A DNA stretch of 64,000 bases, taken from positions 682,001-746,000 of the forward strand of contig OZ254081.1 in NCBI GenBank assembly GCA_965267505.1. Direction: 5' to 3'. The stretch comes from JANQHS01 sp965267505. Its GTDB lineage: Bacteria > Bacteroidota > Bacteroidia > Cytophagales > CCMP332. The translations under genes were made by a program, and so were the position numbers. Below the pieces are notes generated by a model. The model searched no databases. It saw only the letters and a list, made by a program, of their open reading frames with translations, and was not told the origin of the DNA. Shown here in pieces: positions 27,156-34,056 of the stretch (its first letter is position 1; each line of letters begins with the position of its first letter).

Positions 27156-29584
27156 TCCCCAAAGAAATCCATGCATCCCATGCCTATTGGGGATCCATCC
27201 GGCATGGAAGGACTTTTTTCAATTTCAAATCCTGAGGGATCATTTTCGTATTGCACGATCATAAACAATGCATGCCGATAATGTGCTCCAGCCGAACTTT
27301 TGGAATTGCAATAAGCTTTGATCTCCATAACCTTTGAATGAGCAATGGATCGTACACTCTCATGGGCATCAGCATCTGATGCCAGCCCCATTGTTCTGTA
27401 CAACAGTCTTTTTTCAACCATTTCCTGGATCAAACGATCCGTACCTCCCAGACGTTTTGCTTTCCAAGTTCCAGAAATAAGGTCATTCATAAGGTCAGAG
27501 AAACCCGGCATTGCCGGATCCGAAGCATGATATTGTTCCATCCTTCCAGCCCTTTCAGGTCTTAAGAGCAAGAGCAGGATCCTATCCGCTAAGGCTTCTG
27601 CGGCCGCAACCGGATCGAAACTCATCCCGTTCCGGCTATTGAAGTTTTCTCTTCCGCTTTCATAACCAGGAGGCCTCGGGGGAAGGTATTTAAAAATATT
27701 TTCAGGCAAAGACAGCTCCTCAGGTCGCAGACATTTGACCAAAAGGTGGATGGCCTTCTTTTGAGAGTTAGCATCTACAACAATTAAGTGATCCTGATTA
27801 TCCCCTTTTACAGCATATGCATATCGCTCCCCTCCTATCAATTTTGTGTTGGCTTCCAGTTGATATCTGTGCATGAAATAGATCGGCACCAGGGCATCCC
27901 CTATCGTAGCAACAGGTTCATTTGGTCTTACCCGATCGAGGTCAAAATCTTCAAGAACAACTTTCCTGATCTGAAGAATTCTTTCCAACTCCCTCTCCGG
28001 ACTTTCACCATTGTCCCAAAGATGAGCCTGCCCATGAGATCCTCCCCAGGGTCTTGCATCATTATCGCTGATATACTGAATTCCATCACTGATCCTTCCT
28101 TGCAATATTTCATCCAATGCATCCCGTCTGGCATTGGTGTATCCATACCGAATTGACCAAATATCCCACTCTCCAACTCCCGTGTCATAGGCATCCTTAA
28201 GATCGACCTCTCCATCATCGTTCAATCTGATCAAGGGGTGAGGATAGTCCATCACGGATGCCCTGTTATTCACAGAGGCAGCAAAATTGTGCATCAAACC
28301 TAGGGTATGCCCAACCTCATGAGCGGAAAGCTGCCTCAATCTGGCGAGAGCCATTTCGACAGCCTCATTTTCTTTACCCTTTCCATAAGGCCCTAATAAG
28401 CCTACAGCTATAAGATAATCCTGGCGAACCCTTTGAGAACCCAGGGATACATGCCCCTTGATGATCTCTCCTGTTCTGGGATCGATTATGCTATTCCCAT
28501 AGGACCAACCCCTTGTGGACCGATGGATCCATTGAATCACATTGTAACGAACATCCAGAGGATCAACTGTATCGGGTAACAATTTTACCTGGAATCCCCC
28601 AGGAAACCCTGCCTCAGTAAATGCCTGTGCCCACCAGGAAGCACCTTCCAATAATGCCCCTCGAATGGGTTCTGGTGCGCCCTTATCCAGGTAGTAGATG
28701 ATTGGCTCTTCAATTTCCCCATTAACAATCTTGAGTCTATGCCTAAGTATCTTCCTTTGAATGATAGGATCCTGGATCCGAGTTCCAAAATCCTGGTATT
28801 CCAAGTACATAAAACCGGATCGAACATCGTAATTCCTTTCTTCATATCCTTCATCCGGAAGCTGGATAAATGAGTGATGATTCCTAACAGTAACTGCCTT
28901 AGGGTAAGGAGTAACCGAACGGATGTGGTATCCCTTATCAGATCCCGTAAGGGTCACCATAGATTCAAATTCGGAGTTTTTTGGAAAGTTCTTAGTCCTC
29001 TCCAGGTAAATACTGGAGCGACTTGGATCAGCTTTATAATTCCCTTGACCATAATAAGAAAGTCTATCCCCGACACCATGGGCATCCCTTATTAGAAAGT
29101 CCGTAATGTCGATCAATACCTTATCCCCGCTCTCTGCCTCAACCTTAAATCCCCAGAGCACAGAGCTGGCGAAGGCTTCTTCTACCGCTCTTTCTTCAAG
29201 AGGATTATCAGTAGTGGCCCTGTAATCGTAGTTAGGTTGTTGCAGAAGGACCTTAGGCCCGGACCTCAGAAATTTTACAACCCGTGGACTTGCGATCTGT
29301 CCCCGGTCCAATCCAAGGTCATTCGATCCCACGCCGGCAGAAAGGCTGTGGAGGTAAATGAATTCTTCATCCCAGCGATCAACCTCCAGAAGGATGGATC
29401 CAGTGTTTTCATCCCAGTAAAAATCATAGAAGCCTGAATACTTCTTGAGACCTTTGGTCCTGGATTGAATTAGGTCGGAAGGCTCTTTGGTTTTTTTTGC
29501 TTCTGCTGGAATAGCCAGGACAATAAGAGATAAAAGGAAGAATAAAAAAATTCTATGCATTTGGATTGCTGGGTATATTTTCAT
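27152..29584 (-). CDS. Zinc-dependent metalloprotease (DUF5117/DUF4953 type)
   Basis: An exported protein of 810 residues. A hydrophobic signal (FLFFLLSLIVLAIPAEA) follows either the ATG at 29584 or the ATG at 29560. The N-terminal region (FYDFYWDENTGSILLEVDRW) and middle (YYLDKGAPEPIRGALLEGAS) match the DUF5117 and DUF4953 families. The zinc site is LSAHEVGHTLGLMHNFAAS, near residue 420, in the HExxHxxGxxH form, with MDYPHP after it as the met-turn-like block. Such proteins are periplasmic or surface metzincin-like peptidases, usually about 800 residues. The substrate is unknown. The 3' end overlaps the MmcQ gene by 4 bases. Confidence 0.88.
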   Translation of the reverse strand: MKIYPAIQMHRIFLFFLLSLIVLAIPAEAKKTKEPSDLIQSRTKGLKKYSGFYDFYWDENTGSILLEVDRWDEEFIYLHSLSAGVGSNDLGLDRGQIASPRVVKFLRSGPKVLLQQPNYDYRATTDNPLEERAVEEAFASSVLWGFKVEAESGDKVLIDITDFLIRDAHGVGDRLSYYGQGNYKADPSRSSIYLERTKNFPKNSEFESMVTLTGSDKGYHIRSVTPYPKAVTVRNHHSFIQLPDEGYEERNYDVRSGFMYLEYQDFGTRIQDPIIQRKILRHRLKIVNGEIEEPIIYYLDKGAPEPIRGALLEGASWWAQAFTEAGFPGGFQVKLLPDTVDPLDVRYNVIQWIHRSTRGWSYGNSIIDPRTGEIIKGHVSLGSQRVRQDYLIAVGLLGPYGKGKENEAVEMALARLRQLSAHEVGHTLGLMHNFAASVNNRASVMDYPHPLIRLNDDGEVDLKDAYDTGVGEWDIWSIRYGYTNARRDALDEILQGRISDGIQYISDNDARPWGGSHGQAHLWDNGESPERELERILQIRKVVLEDFDLDRVRPNEPVATIGDALVPIYFMHRYQLEANTKLIGGERYAYAVKGDNQDHLIVVDANSQKKAIHLLVKCLRPEELSLPENIFKYLPPRPPGYESGRENFNSRNGMSFDPVAAAEALADRILLLLLRPERAGRMEQYHASDPAMPGFSDLMNDLISGTWKAKRLGGTDRLIQEMVEKRLLYRTMGLASDADAHESVRSIAHSKVMEIKAYCNSKSSAGAHYRHALFMIVQYENDPSGFEIEKSPSMPDGSPIGMGCMDFFGD

Positions 29585-29630
29585 CAAATTCGAATTTCAA
29601 TTTGCAAGTTAAAATTCAGAACAGAATATT

Positions 29631-30041
29631 ATGAAAGCCCTTCTATTGATTTTTTTACTCCCACTTTATGCGGTATCCGGTTCGGCCAATGATGTACTAG
29701 GAGAATTCTGGAGTCCGGAAAAAGATGGAAAAGTGAGGATCTATGAAAAAGACGGGATCTATTTCGGAAATCTGTTCTGGTCTTCAAAACCCAATAGACT
29801 TGACACCGAAAACCCGGATGAATCCTTAAGAAGCAGAAAGGTCATGGGTCAGGATATCTTCTATGATTTCAAATACGACGAGGGAGACGACGAATGGAAC
29901 GGCTATATCTACGACCCCAAATCAGGTAATACATACAAGTGTAATATGTGGCTGGTCGATGGAGGAAAAACCCTTAAGGTCCGCGGTTATGTAGGTTTCA
30001 GCTGGATCGGAAGAACTGAGGAGTTTGAGAGAATTAAATAA
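29631..30041 (+). CDS. DUF2147 family exported protein
   Basis: A 136-residue protein with a signal peptide (MKALLLIFLLPLYAVSGSA). The family pattern is present: LGEFWSPEKDGKVRIYEKDG at the start of the mature part, FKYDEGDDEWNGYIYDPKSG in the middle, and LKVRGYVGFSWIGRTEEFER at the end. DUF2147 proteins are small beta-barrel-like secreted proteins of unknown function. ATG start at 29631, divergent from the metalloprotease gene with 46 bases between. Confidence 0.9.
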   Translation: MKALLLIFLLPLYAVSGSANDVLGEFWSPEKDGKVRIYEKDGIYFGNLFWSSKPNRLDTENPDESLRSRKVMGQDIFYDFKYDEGDDEWNGYIYDPKSGNTYKCNMWLVDGGKTLKVRGYVGFSWIGRTEEFERIK

Positions 30042-30071
30042 AGTTGGGCTTATGATATTTATAAGTAAAAA

Positions 30072-30869
30072 TCATTCTTCATTTTTATCATCTGTTTTCA
30101 GCGATACCATATGTTCTAAAACCGTTTGGATTGCTTCCTTCGTCTCCTTTTCATAATCAGGATATTTCTTTAATTCTTCTAATTCCATTATTGTCTCTTT
30201 TTTTGTTCTTGCAGAAAAGTCCCCATCTTTTAAATAATCATTTCTTTTTATCGCAAAAATTTTGACAAATTTTTGGAGGGGATTTGTGAAATATTGTCTT
30301 TCATGGCCCAAGTCAATCAATTCGTTATGAAGTAACATCCACTTGGTCAACCAGTAAAAAGAGGTATCCTTATTTGTGTCTATATATAAATGATACAAAA
30401 TTCGGTAAACATCCCATTTTAGGTTCTTTGTTGACAAAATAGCTTGAGAAACTTTTCCTTCTTGACTATTTATAATTTCAGTAAGATTGGTTTTTGTTGT
30501 TTTTATGGTGCCTGATAAACTATCTCTCAATTTTTGATTTCTAAGCTTCATTTCCAATCTAATTCCGAAATACGATGCTCCAGCTACAAGAACAACTATT
30601 AAACTAAAAATTCCCGTAGACCATTCAATATTGGAATCATAAAACTGGCCTTGAATCTGATTTTCCAAAACTATCCTTCCAAGAGAATCAATAACCTTCT
30701 GTTTGGCACTTAAGCCTGATTCCAACATTGTTTGAATTGAATCTAGACTTTTTTGATGTTGAGCTTGAAGGGAATCTTGAATGACTTTAAAAGATTGGTT
30801 TATTCCCTGCTGAAGGGCCTCATTATTTGCCTCAAGGTCTTTAAGGCGTTGTGCGGTAGATTTCTGCAT
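30072..30869 (-). CDS. Hypothetical membrane protein with coiled coil, AT-rich orphan
   Basis: A 265-residue protein I do not recognise. Residues 1-75 are a heptad-rich helix (RLKDLEANNEALQQGINQSF, MLESGLSAKQKVIDSLGRIV). A membrane segment lies at about 85-105 (GIFSLIVVLVAGASYFGI), and the remaining 160 residues are charged and helical, without a signal peptide. The C-terminal part probably faces the cytoplasm. The gene is visibly richer in A and T than its neighbours and sits beside the rearranged tRNA-Leu region, so it may be a later arrival. Convergent with the DUF2147 gene. Confidence 0.72.
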   Translation of the reverse strand: MQKSTAQRLKDLEANNEALQQGINQSFKVIQDSLQAQHQKSLDSIQTMLESGLSAKQKVIDSLGRIVLENQIQGQFYDSNIEWSTGIFSLIVVLVAGASYFGIRLEMKLRNQKLRDSLSGTIKTTKTNLTEIINSQEGKVSQAILSTKNLKWDVYRILYHLYIDTNKDTSFYWLTKWMLLHNELIDLGHERQYFTNPLQKFVKIFAIKRNDYLKDGDFSARTKKETIMELEELKKYPDYEKETKEAIQTVLEHMVSLKTDDKNEE

Positions 30870-31012
30870 AGCTTAAAAGCCCAAGTTATTATCAGTAAGG
30901 GCCTGTTGGTATAAATCCAATTTAATAAACGAAAACTACAAAGCATTCACTCCTTCAGGGCAAAATTTTAAATATCTCTAAACAAGATTTCAAGTTTTGG
31001 GGTTATGAGGAT

Positions 31013-31189
31013 ATGTTCTCATTCCTAAACCCTTCCAAAAAGAAAAAGCTCGAAAAGCAGTATGAAAAGCTTTTGTTAGAAGCCAGAGATCTTCAGCGTT
31101 CCGGGAATATCCAGGAATATGCCTTGAAGACCGAGGAAGCTCAGAAAGTTGCTGAAGAAATTCAGAAGCTTGACCAGCAAAAGGATTAA
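31013..31189 (+). CDS. DUF6435-like small protein
   Basis: A 58-residue protein starting with ATG at 31013 and ending with TAA at 31187. It opens with MFSFLNPSKKKKLEKQYEKL and continues with LEARDLQRSGNIQEYALKTE, a pattern I know from small lysine-rich DUF6435 proteins (MFxxF, basic stretch, QRxGDI-like core). It is almost entirely helical and charged. Function unknown. The convergent 104-residue gene ends 5 bases downstream. Confidence 0.72.
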   Translation: MFSFLNPSKKKKLEKQYEKLLLEARDLQRSGNIQEYALKTEEAQKVAEEIQKLDQQKD

Positions 31190-31193
31190 AGGT

Positions 31194-31508
31194 CTAGAAC
31201 ATGTTCAATTGCATGCCGCTCCAGTTTTGGTCGGGGCGACCAGCTAGAAAGTAGGTACTGAGGATGAAGGTTTTGGAATCCTCGAATGATCCAAACTGCA
31301 CTTTTTCGTTTCGATAATTGCTCGCCTGGAATTTCTTCATGCCCTGGGTCTCGATCATACCTATGACCTCATTTTGCATGGTCCTCACCTCGGTCAAGGA
31401 ATCATTGAAGAGATTTTTTGAGAGAGAGATCTTTAGCCTGGACCAGGGAGACTTCCTGGTCTTTTTTTTGGACTTCCGAACAGAATTGGCCGTTTTGGTC
31501 ATTTCCAT
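31194..31508 (-). CDS. Hypothetical protein
   Basis: A 104-residue basic protein without recognised family, signal or membrane segment. The first 30 residues are very rich in Lys, Arg and Ser (SVRKSKKKTRKSPWSRLK); the rest could form one helix (NDSLTEVRTMQNEVIGMIET) followed by strands (KVQFGSFEDSKTFILSTYFL). ATG start at 31508. It is convergent with the DUF6435-like gene. No sure homolog is recalled, so it could be spurious, though it fills the gap neatly. Confidence 0.55.
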   Translation of the reverse strand: MEMTKTANSVRKSKKKTRKSPWSRLKISLSKNLFNDSLTEVRTMQNEVIGMIETQGMKKFQASNYRNEKVQFGSFEDSKTFILSTYFLAGRPDQNWSGMQLNMF

Positions 31509-31570
31509 TGGGATATAAAGTTATGAAATATGGATCAAGAAGTAAGAATTGAAAAAGAGAGGGAAAATTG

Positions 31571-31591
31571 TGCCGAAGGGGAGGACCGAAC
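31571..31591 (-). pseudogene. Fragment of a tRNA-Leu 3' end
   Basis: The bases here resemble the 3' acceptor and T-arm end of the intact tRNA-Leu at 31767-31787, with one gap in each copy (TGCCGAAGGGG then AGGACCGAAC here). The similarity extends into the A-rich sequence just to its left. The rest of the tRNA is missing. Confidence 0.6.
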
Positions 31592-31597
31592 GTAAAG

Positions 31598-31618
31598 AAA
31601 ATTTCCAGCGGAAATTTT
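31598..31618 (-). terminator. AT-rich hairpin, possible terminator of the tRNA-Leu transcript
   Basis: AAAATTTCC (31598-31606) and GGAAATTTT (31610-31618) form a perfect 9-bp stem around a three-base loop. Read on the minus strand the stem ends in TTTT followed by CTTT. The stem is AT-rich, so termination is only possible, not sure. Confidence 0.4.
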
Positions 31619-31639
31619 TAGCGAGGGGCCAGGAAGTGA

Positions 31640-31696
31640 GGCTTAGGCTCGGAAGAGCCAAGCCGAGCGAGCAGGGCTGCTCCCCCCTTCGGCTTG
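31640..31696. repeat. GC-rich block with two mutually exclusive hairpins
   Basis: Hairpin A: GGCTT-a-GGCTC (31640-31650), loop GGAA, GAGCC-AAGCC (31655-31664). Hairpin B: CAAGCCGA (31659-31666) with TCGGCTTG (31689-31696), enclosing GAGCA (31669-31673) and TGCTC (31678-31682). The two share 31659-31664, so only one can form. Bases 31680-31693 are an exact inverted 14-base copy of the tRNA-Leu end at 31768-31781. Confidence 0.6.
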
Positions 31697-31766
31697 CAGG
31701 AATACTAATTCCTCAATTAAGAATGAATTGGAAAAGTGTTTTGAAATAAAAATGGAAAGGAAAATG

Positions 31767-31848
31767 TGCCGAAGGGGGGAGTCGAACCCCCACTCCCGAA
31801 GAAACACGAGTTTGAGTCGTGCGCGTCTACCAATTCCGCCACTTCGGC
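31767..31848 (-). tRNA. tRNA-Leu (anticodon CAA)
   Basis: The reverse strand folds as a class II tRNA of 82 bases. Acceptor arms GCCGAAG and CTTCGGC pair, with A as discriminator. The D-arm contains GGTAGACGC. The anticodon stem CACGA/TCGTG encloses CTCAAAC, giving anticodon CAA for UUG codons. The variable arm is long (with a TTCGG turn), as expected for Leu, and the T-arm is GGGGG-TTCGACT-CCCCC. CCA is not encoded. Pieces of the same gene flank it on both sides. Confidence 0.95.
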
Positions 31849-31882
31849 ATTTAATGAAGTGTTTCAAAACGATCTAAAAGAT

Positions 31883-31933
31883 GCGTCTACCATCCCGATA
31901 CGGCTAAAGGCCTATCGGGACCGCCACTTCGGC
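31883..31933 (-). pseudogene. Interrupted 5' fragment of tRNA-Leu
   Basis: On the minus strand, the 5' acceptor, position 8 and first D-stem bases (GCCGAAGTGGCGG, 31921-31933) match the intact tRNA exactly. A 28-base hairpin then replaces AAT, and the match resumes with TGGTAGACGC (31883-31892). The anticodon, variable and T arms are absent. Homology also continues upstream into the promoter region. Confidence 0.75.
31893..31920. repeat. 28-base palindromic insertion in the tRNA fragment
   Basis: TCCCGATA (31893-31900) and TATCGGGA (31913-31920) are perfect inverted arms, with GGC/GCC pairing further inside. It sits exactly in the D-loop of the 5' tRNA fragment, as a small mobile palindromic repeat would. 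No second copy was noticed in this window. Confidence 0.7.
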
Positions 31934-31945
31934 ATTAAAGAGCTG

Positions 31946-31975
31946 CAAAACTAATCAGGGGAATGAATCCTGCAA
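31946..31975 (-). promoter_or_regulatory. Candidate promoter for the tRNA-Leu region
   Basis: On the minus strand, TTG (31973-31975) and TAGTTTTG (31946-31953) are separated by 19 bases and match the Bacteroidota promoter pattern. The tRNA fragment begins 12 bases downstream. The corresponding box before the intact tRNA reads TCGTTTTG (31865-31872) and lacks the TA. Confidence 0.55.
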
Positions 31976-31982
31976 TAGGAAT

Positions 31983-32270
31983 TCAAGCCTTTATAATGTA
32001 AGAATGAGCACTGGGTTTATCCCGGAAATAAGTTTTGGTCTGAGCCCAAACTTCTTTGAAGAGTTCTGAATGACGGTAGGCTTCCAAGACATCCTCGCTC
32101 TCCCAATGACTGTAGGTTGATAAATAGCCAGGATTCCTCACATCTTCTAAAAGATCTACATGATGGCAGCCTGGGAAATTTCGAATGAACTGCTTCTTTT
32201 CATTAAAAAATTCAATGAACTCGGGGACTTTCTCCATCTGAAAAGACATACGAACAATTCGAATGATCAT
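31983..32270 (-). CDS. Antibiotic biosynthesis monooxygenase (ABM) domain protein
   Basis: A 95-residue single-domain protein of the dimeric ferredoxin-like ABM fold. The pattern RIVRMSFQMEKVPEFIEFFN, FPGCHHVDLLEDVRNPG, STYSHWESEDVLEAYRHSEL and FKEVWAQTKTYF is typical. Members include quinol monooxygenases and heme-degrading enzymes, and many have no known reaction. Its start overlaps the stop of the SAM hydroxide adenosyltransferase gene by 4 bases, so the two are translationally coupled. Confidence 0.88.
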   Translation of the reverse strand: MIIRIVRMSFQMEKVPEFIEFFNEKKQFIRNFPGCHHVDLLEDVRNPGYLSTYSHWESEDVLEAYRHSELFKEVWAQTKTYFRDKPSAHSYIIKA

Positions 32271-33049
32271 ACTTCCCTGAATTCTATTCTTACCAAGGAA
32301 TCAAACTCCAAGCCCAACAACGCCGAGGCATTGCCTTCGCAAATAGCTATTTCCAACAGGTCCTGATCATTGAAAAAAGCAACGATCTCCCCTTCCGGAA
32401 CATTGGTATAAGAGTCTGTCAGGCTTTCCGTTCGCTCACGCCCGAATTCAATTGAAAACTTTGGACCGCTATCCCTAAGCAACTTATCAAAGGTGGCTTT
32501 ATCAATATTGGTGATGGCATTGCCGTAATGGTCAATATGCACCACGAATCCCTGGATCTGATTCTTGGTAACCTTACACTCCAGATGCCTCAAGCTCATG
32601 AACTCTTTGCAAGGAGTTCCAAGTGAAGAAAGCTCCTTGCCATAGGCCAGCTCCACTGCGATCTGGGCCAAAATATTTTTAGCAGGAAAGCTCTTCCTTC
32701 CCTGGTCGCCTTCTACCAAGTCAACAATTAGATCGGGATTCTTTCGGGTAAGCAAGGAAAAGATCCCATTGTTTGGCCCCAAAAAGAAATAGCCATCCAA
32801 TTTTAAGGCTATTGGGGTTCTATTTCCCTGACCATGAGCAAAGACATCTACCAAATGAACCGTCCCTTCCGCAAAATCAGCGTAAACAGATTTAAGAACC
32901 TGGGCTGCATGAATAATGTTATAGGGCGGAACGTTATGAGATATATCAATGATGTGAGCCTTGGGGTCGGCTTTGAGGATCTTTGCTTTTATGGCTGCTG
33001 AGTAATGATCCTTATTCCCATAGTCGGTCAAAAGGGTAATTATTGCCAT
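32267..33049 (-). CDS. SAM hydroxide adenosyltransferase (DUF62 family)
   Basis: A 260-residue enzyme of the chlorinase/fluorinase superfamily. Members of this length usually hydrolyse S-adenosylmethionine to adenosine and methionine with water as the nucleophile. The start TLLTDYGNKDHYSAAIKAKI, the block IIDISHNVPPYNIIHAAQVL, the segment VHLVDVFAHGQGNR and LGPNNGIFSLL are family hallmarks. At 260 residues it lacks room for the extra loop found in fluorinase, so halogenation is unlikely. ATG start at 33049, divergent from phoH, with the ABM gene coupled behind it. Confidence 0.9.
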   Translation of the reverse strand: MAIITLLTDYGNKDHYSAAIKAKILKADPKAHIIDISHNVPPYNIIHAAQVLKSVYADFAEGTVHLVDVFAHGQGNRTPIALKLDGYFFLGPNNGIFSLLTRKNPDLIVDLVEGDQGRKSFPAKNILAQIAVELAYGKELSSLGTPCKEFMSLRHLECKVTKNQIQGFVVHIDHYGNAITNIDKATFDKLLRDSGPKFSIEFGRERTESLTDSYTNVPEGEIVAFFNDQDLLEIAICEGNASALLGLEFDSLVRIEFREV

Positions 33050-33081
33050 AAAAGTCTATGAACGTTTAATTTTGAAAGTTC

Positions 33082-33114
33082 CAAATTTAGCCAAATGTGG
33101 CCTGATTAATTAAA
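33082..33114 (-). promoter_or_regulatory. Candidate promoter of the SAM hydroxide adenosyltransferase gene
   Basis: On the minus strand TAAATTTG (33082-33089) matches TAnnTTTG exactly; TTTA (33111-33114) lies 21 bases upstream as a near-match -33 element. The gene starts 32 bases further on. Confidence 0.42.
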
Positions 33115-33120
33115 GCGTAC

Positions 33121-34056
33121 TTGGTAGAAAAGACAATCACATTAGAAAATATTTCCCTTCCTGACTTTCTTGGTCATCAAAACAGAAACATCAGGGAGCT
33201 GGCAAACGCATTTCCAAAATCCAAATTGGTTAGTCGTGGAGACAAGATCAAGATCCAGGGAAGCTCAAAAGAGGTAATCAGGATCACGGATATCCTTCAA
33301 TCCTTGATTGATCATTTTCATAAGTTCGGTGAGATCACACCCGACAATGTCCAGGTTTTGTTGGACCCGGTGAAGTCTACCAAAAAAAGCAACGAGGTTT
33401 CCGTGGTGGCCTATGGTGCCAGGGGAAGGATCATAAAAGCCAAAAGTCCAAACCAGGAAAAATTCGTTCAACTGGTTGGGAAAAACGATATAGTTTTCTC
33501 CTATGGACCTGCGGGAACAGGCAAGACCTTTCTTTCGGTTGCTATGGCGGTTCAAGCCTTGAGGGACAAAAAGGTCAAAAAGATCATTATCACAAGACCG
33601 GTAGTGGAGGCAGGTGAAAATTTAGGCTTCCTTCCCGGGGATCTGAAAGAAAAGATAGATCCTTACCTAAAACCGATCTATGACTCATTGAGCGAATTGG
33701 TCCCTAAGGAAAAGCTCAATTACTATTTTGAAAATAACATCATTGAGATCGCGCCACTCGCTTATATGAGGGGCAGAACCCTGGATAATGCCTTTGTCCT
33801 GCTTGACGAAGCTCAGAATACCACTCCCATGCAAATGAAGATGTTCCTAACCCGCATGGGACCTCATTCAAAGCTTATTATTAATGGAGACCGGTCCCAG
33901 GTTGATCTTAAGGAAAAACAAAAAAGTGGTTTGGATCATTCTTTGAACCTCCTAAAGGATACCAAGGGAATTGGAATGGTGGCTTTTGGTGAGGAAGATG
34001 TGACCCGACATAAGCTTGTAAAGAAGATCATTGAAGCCTACAACAAGGATTCATGA
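33121..34056 (+). CDS. phoH: PhoH family protein
   Basis: A cytoplasmic P-loop ATPase of 311 residues. An N-terminal KH-like domain (RELANAFPKSKLVSRGDKIK) is followed by Walker A GPAGTGKT near residue 130, ITRPVVEAGENLGFLPGDL, and Walker B VLLDEAQNTT. The C-terminal motif NGDRSQVDL is the sensor region. PhoH proteins are linked to RNA metabolism and, in several bacteria, to rRNA processing. The start is a TTG at 33121. The M43 protease gene overlaps the stop by 4 bases. Confidence 0.93.
   Translation: MVEKTITLENISLPDFLGHQNRNIRELANAFPKSKLVSRGDKIKIQGSSKEVIRITDILQSLIDHFHKFGEITPDNVQVLLDPVKSTKKSNEVSVVAYGARGRIIKAKSPNQEKFVQLVGKNDIVFSYGPAGTGKTFLSVAMAVQALRDKKVKKIIITRPVVEAGENLGFLPGDLKEKIDPYLKPIYDSLSELVPKEKLNYYFENNIIEIAPLAYMRGRTLDNAFVLLDEAQNTTPMQMKMFLTRMGPHSKLIINGDRSQVDLKEKQKSGLDHSLNLLKDTKGIGMVAFGEEDVTRHKLVKKIIEAYNKDS

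Noticed and set aside
31549..31749. A 66-residue plus-strand reading frame across the structured region beside tRNA-Leu
   Set aside because: It lies over the tRNA fragments and the hairpin block and has no protein character; it is almost surely a chance frame.
31571..31848. attL/attR pair of an integrated element at the tRNA-Leu 3' end
   Set aside because: The two tRNA 3' ends are only about 200 bases apart with no integrase or cargo, so an integrative element is not supported.
33091..33102. GCCA-n4-TGGC inverted repeat between the SAM hydroxide adenosyltransferase and phoH genes
   Set aside because: Four-base arms are too short to stand out from chance.
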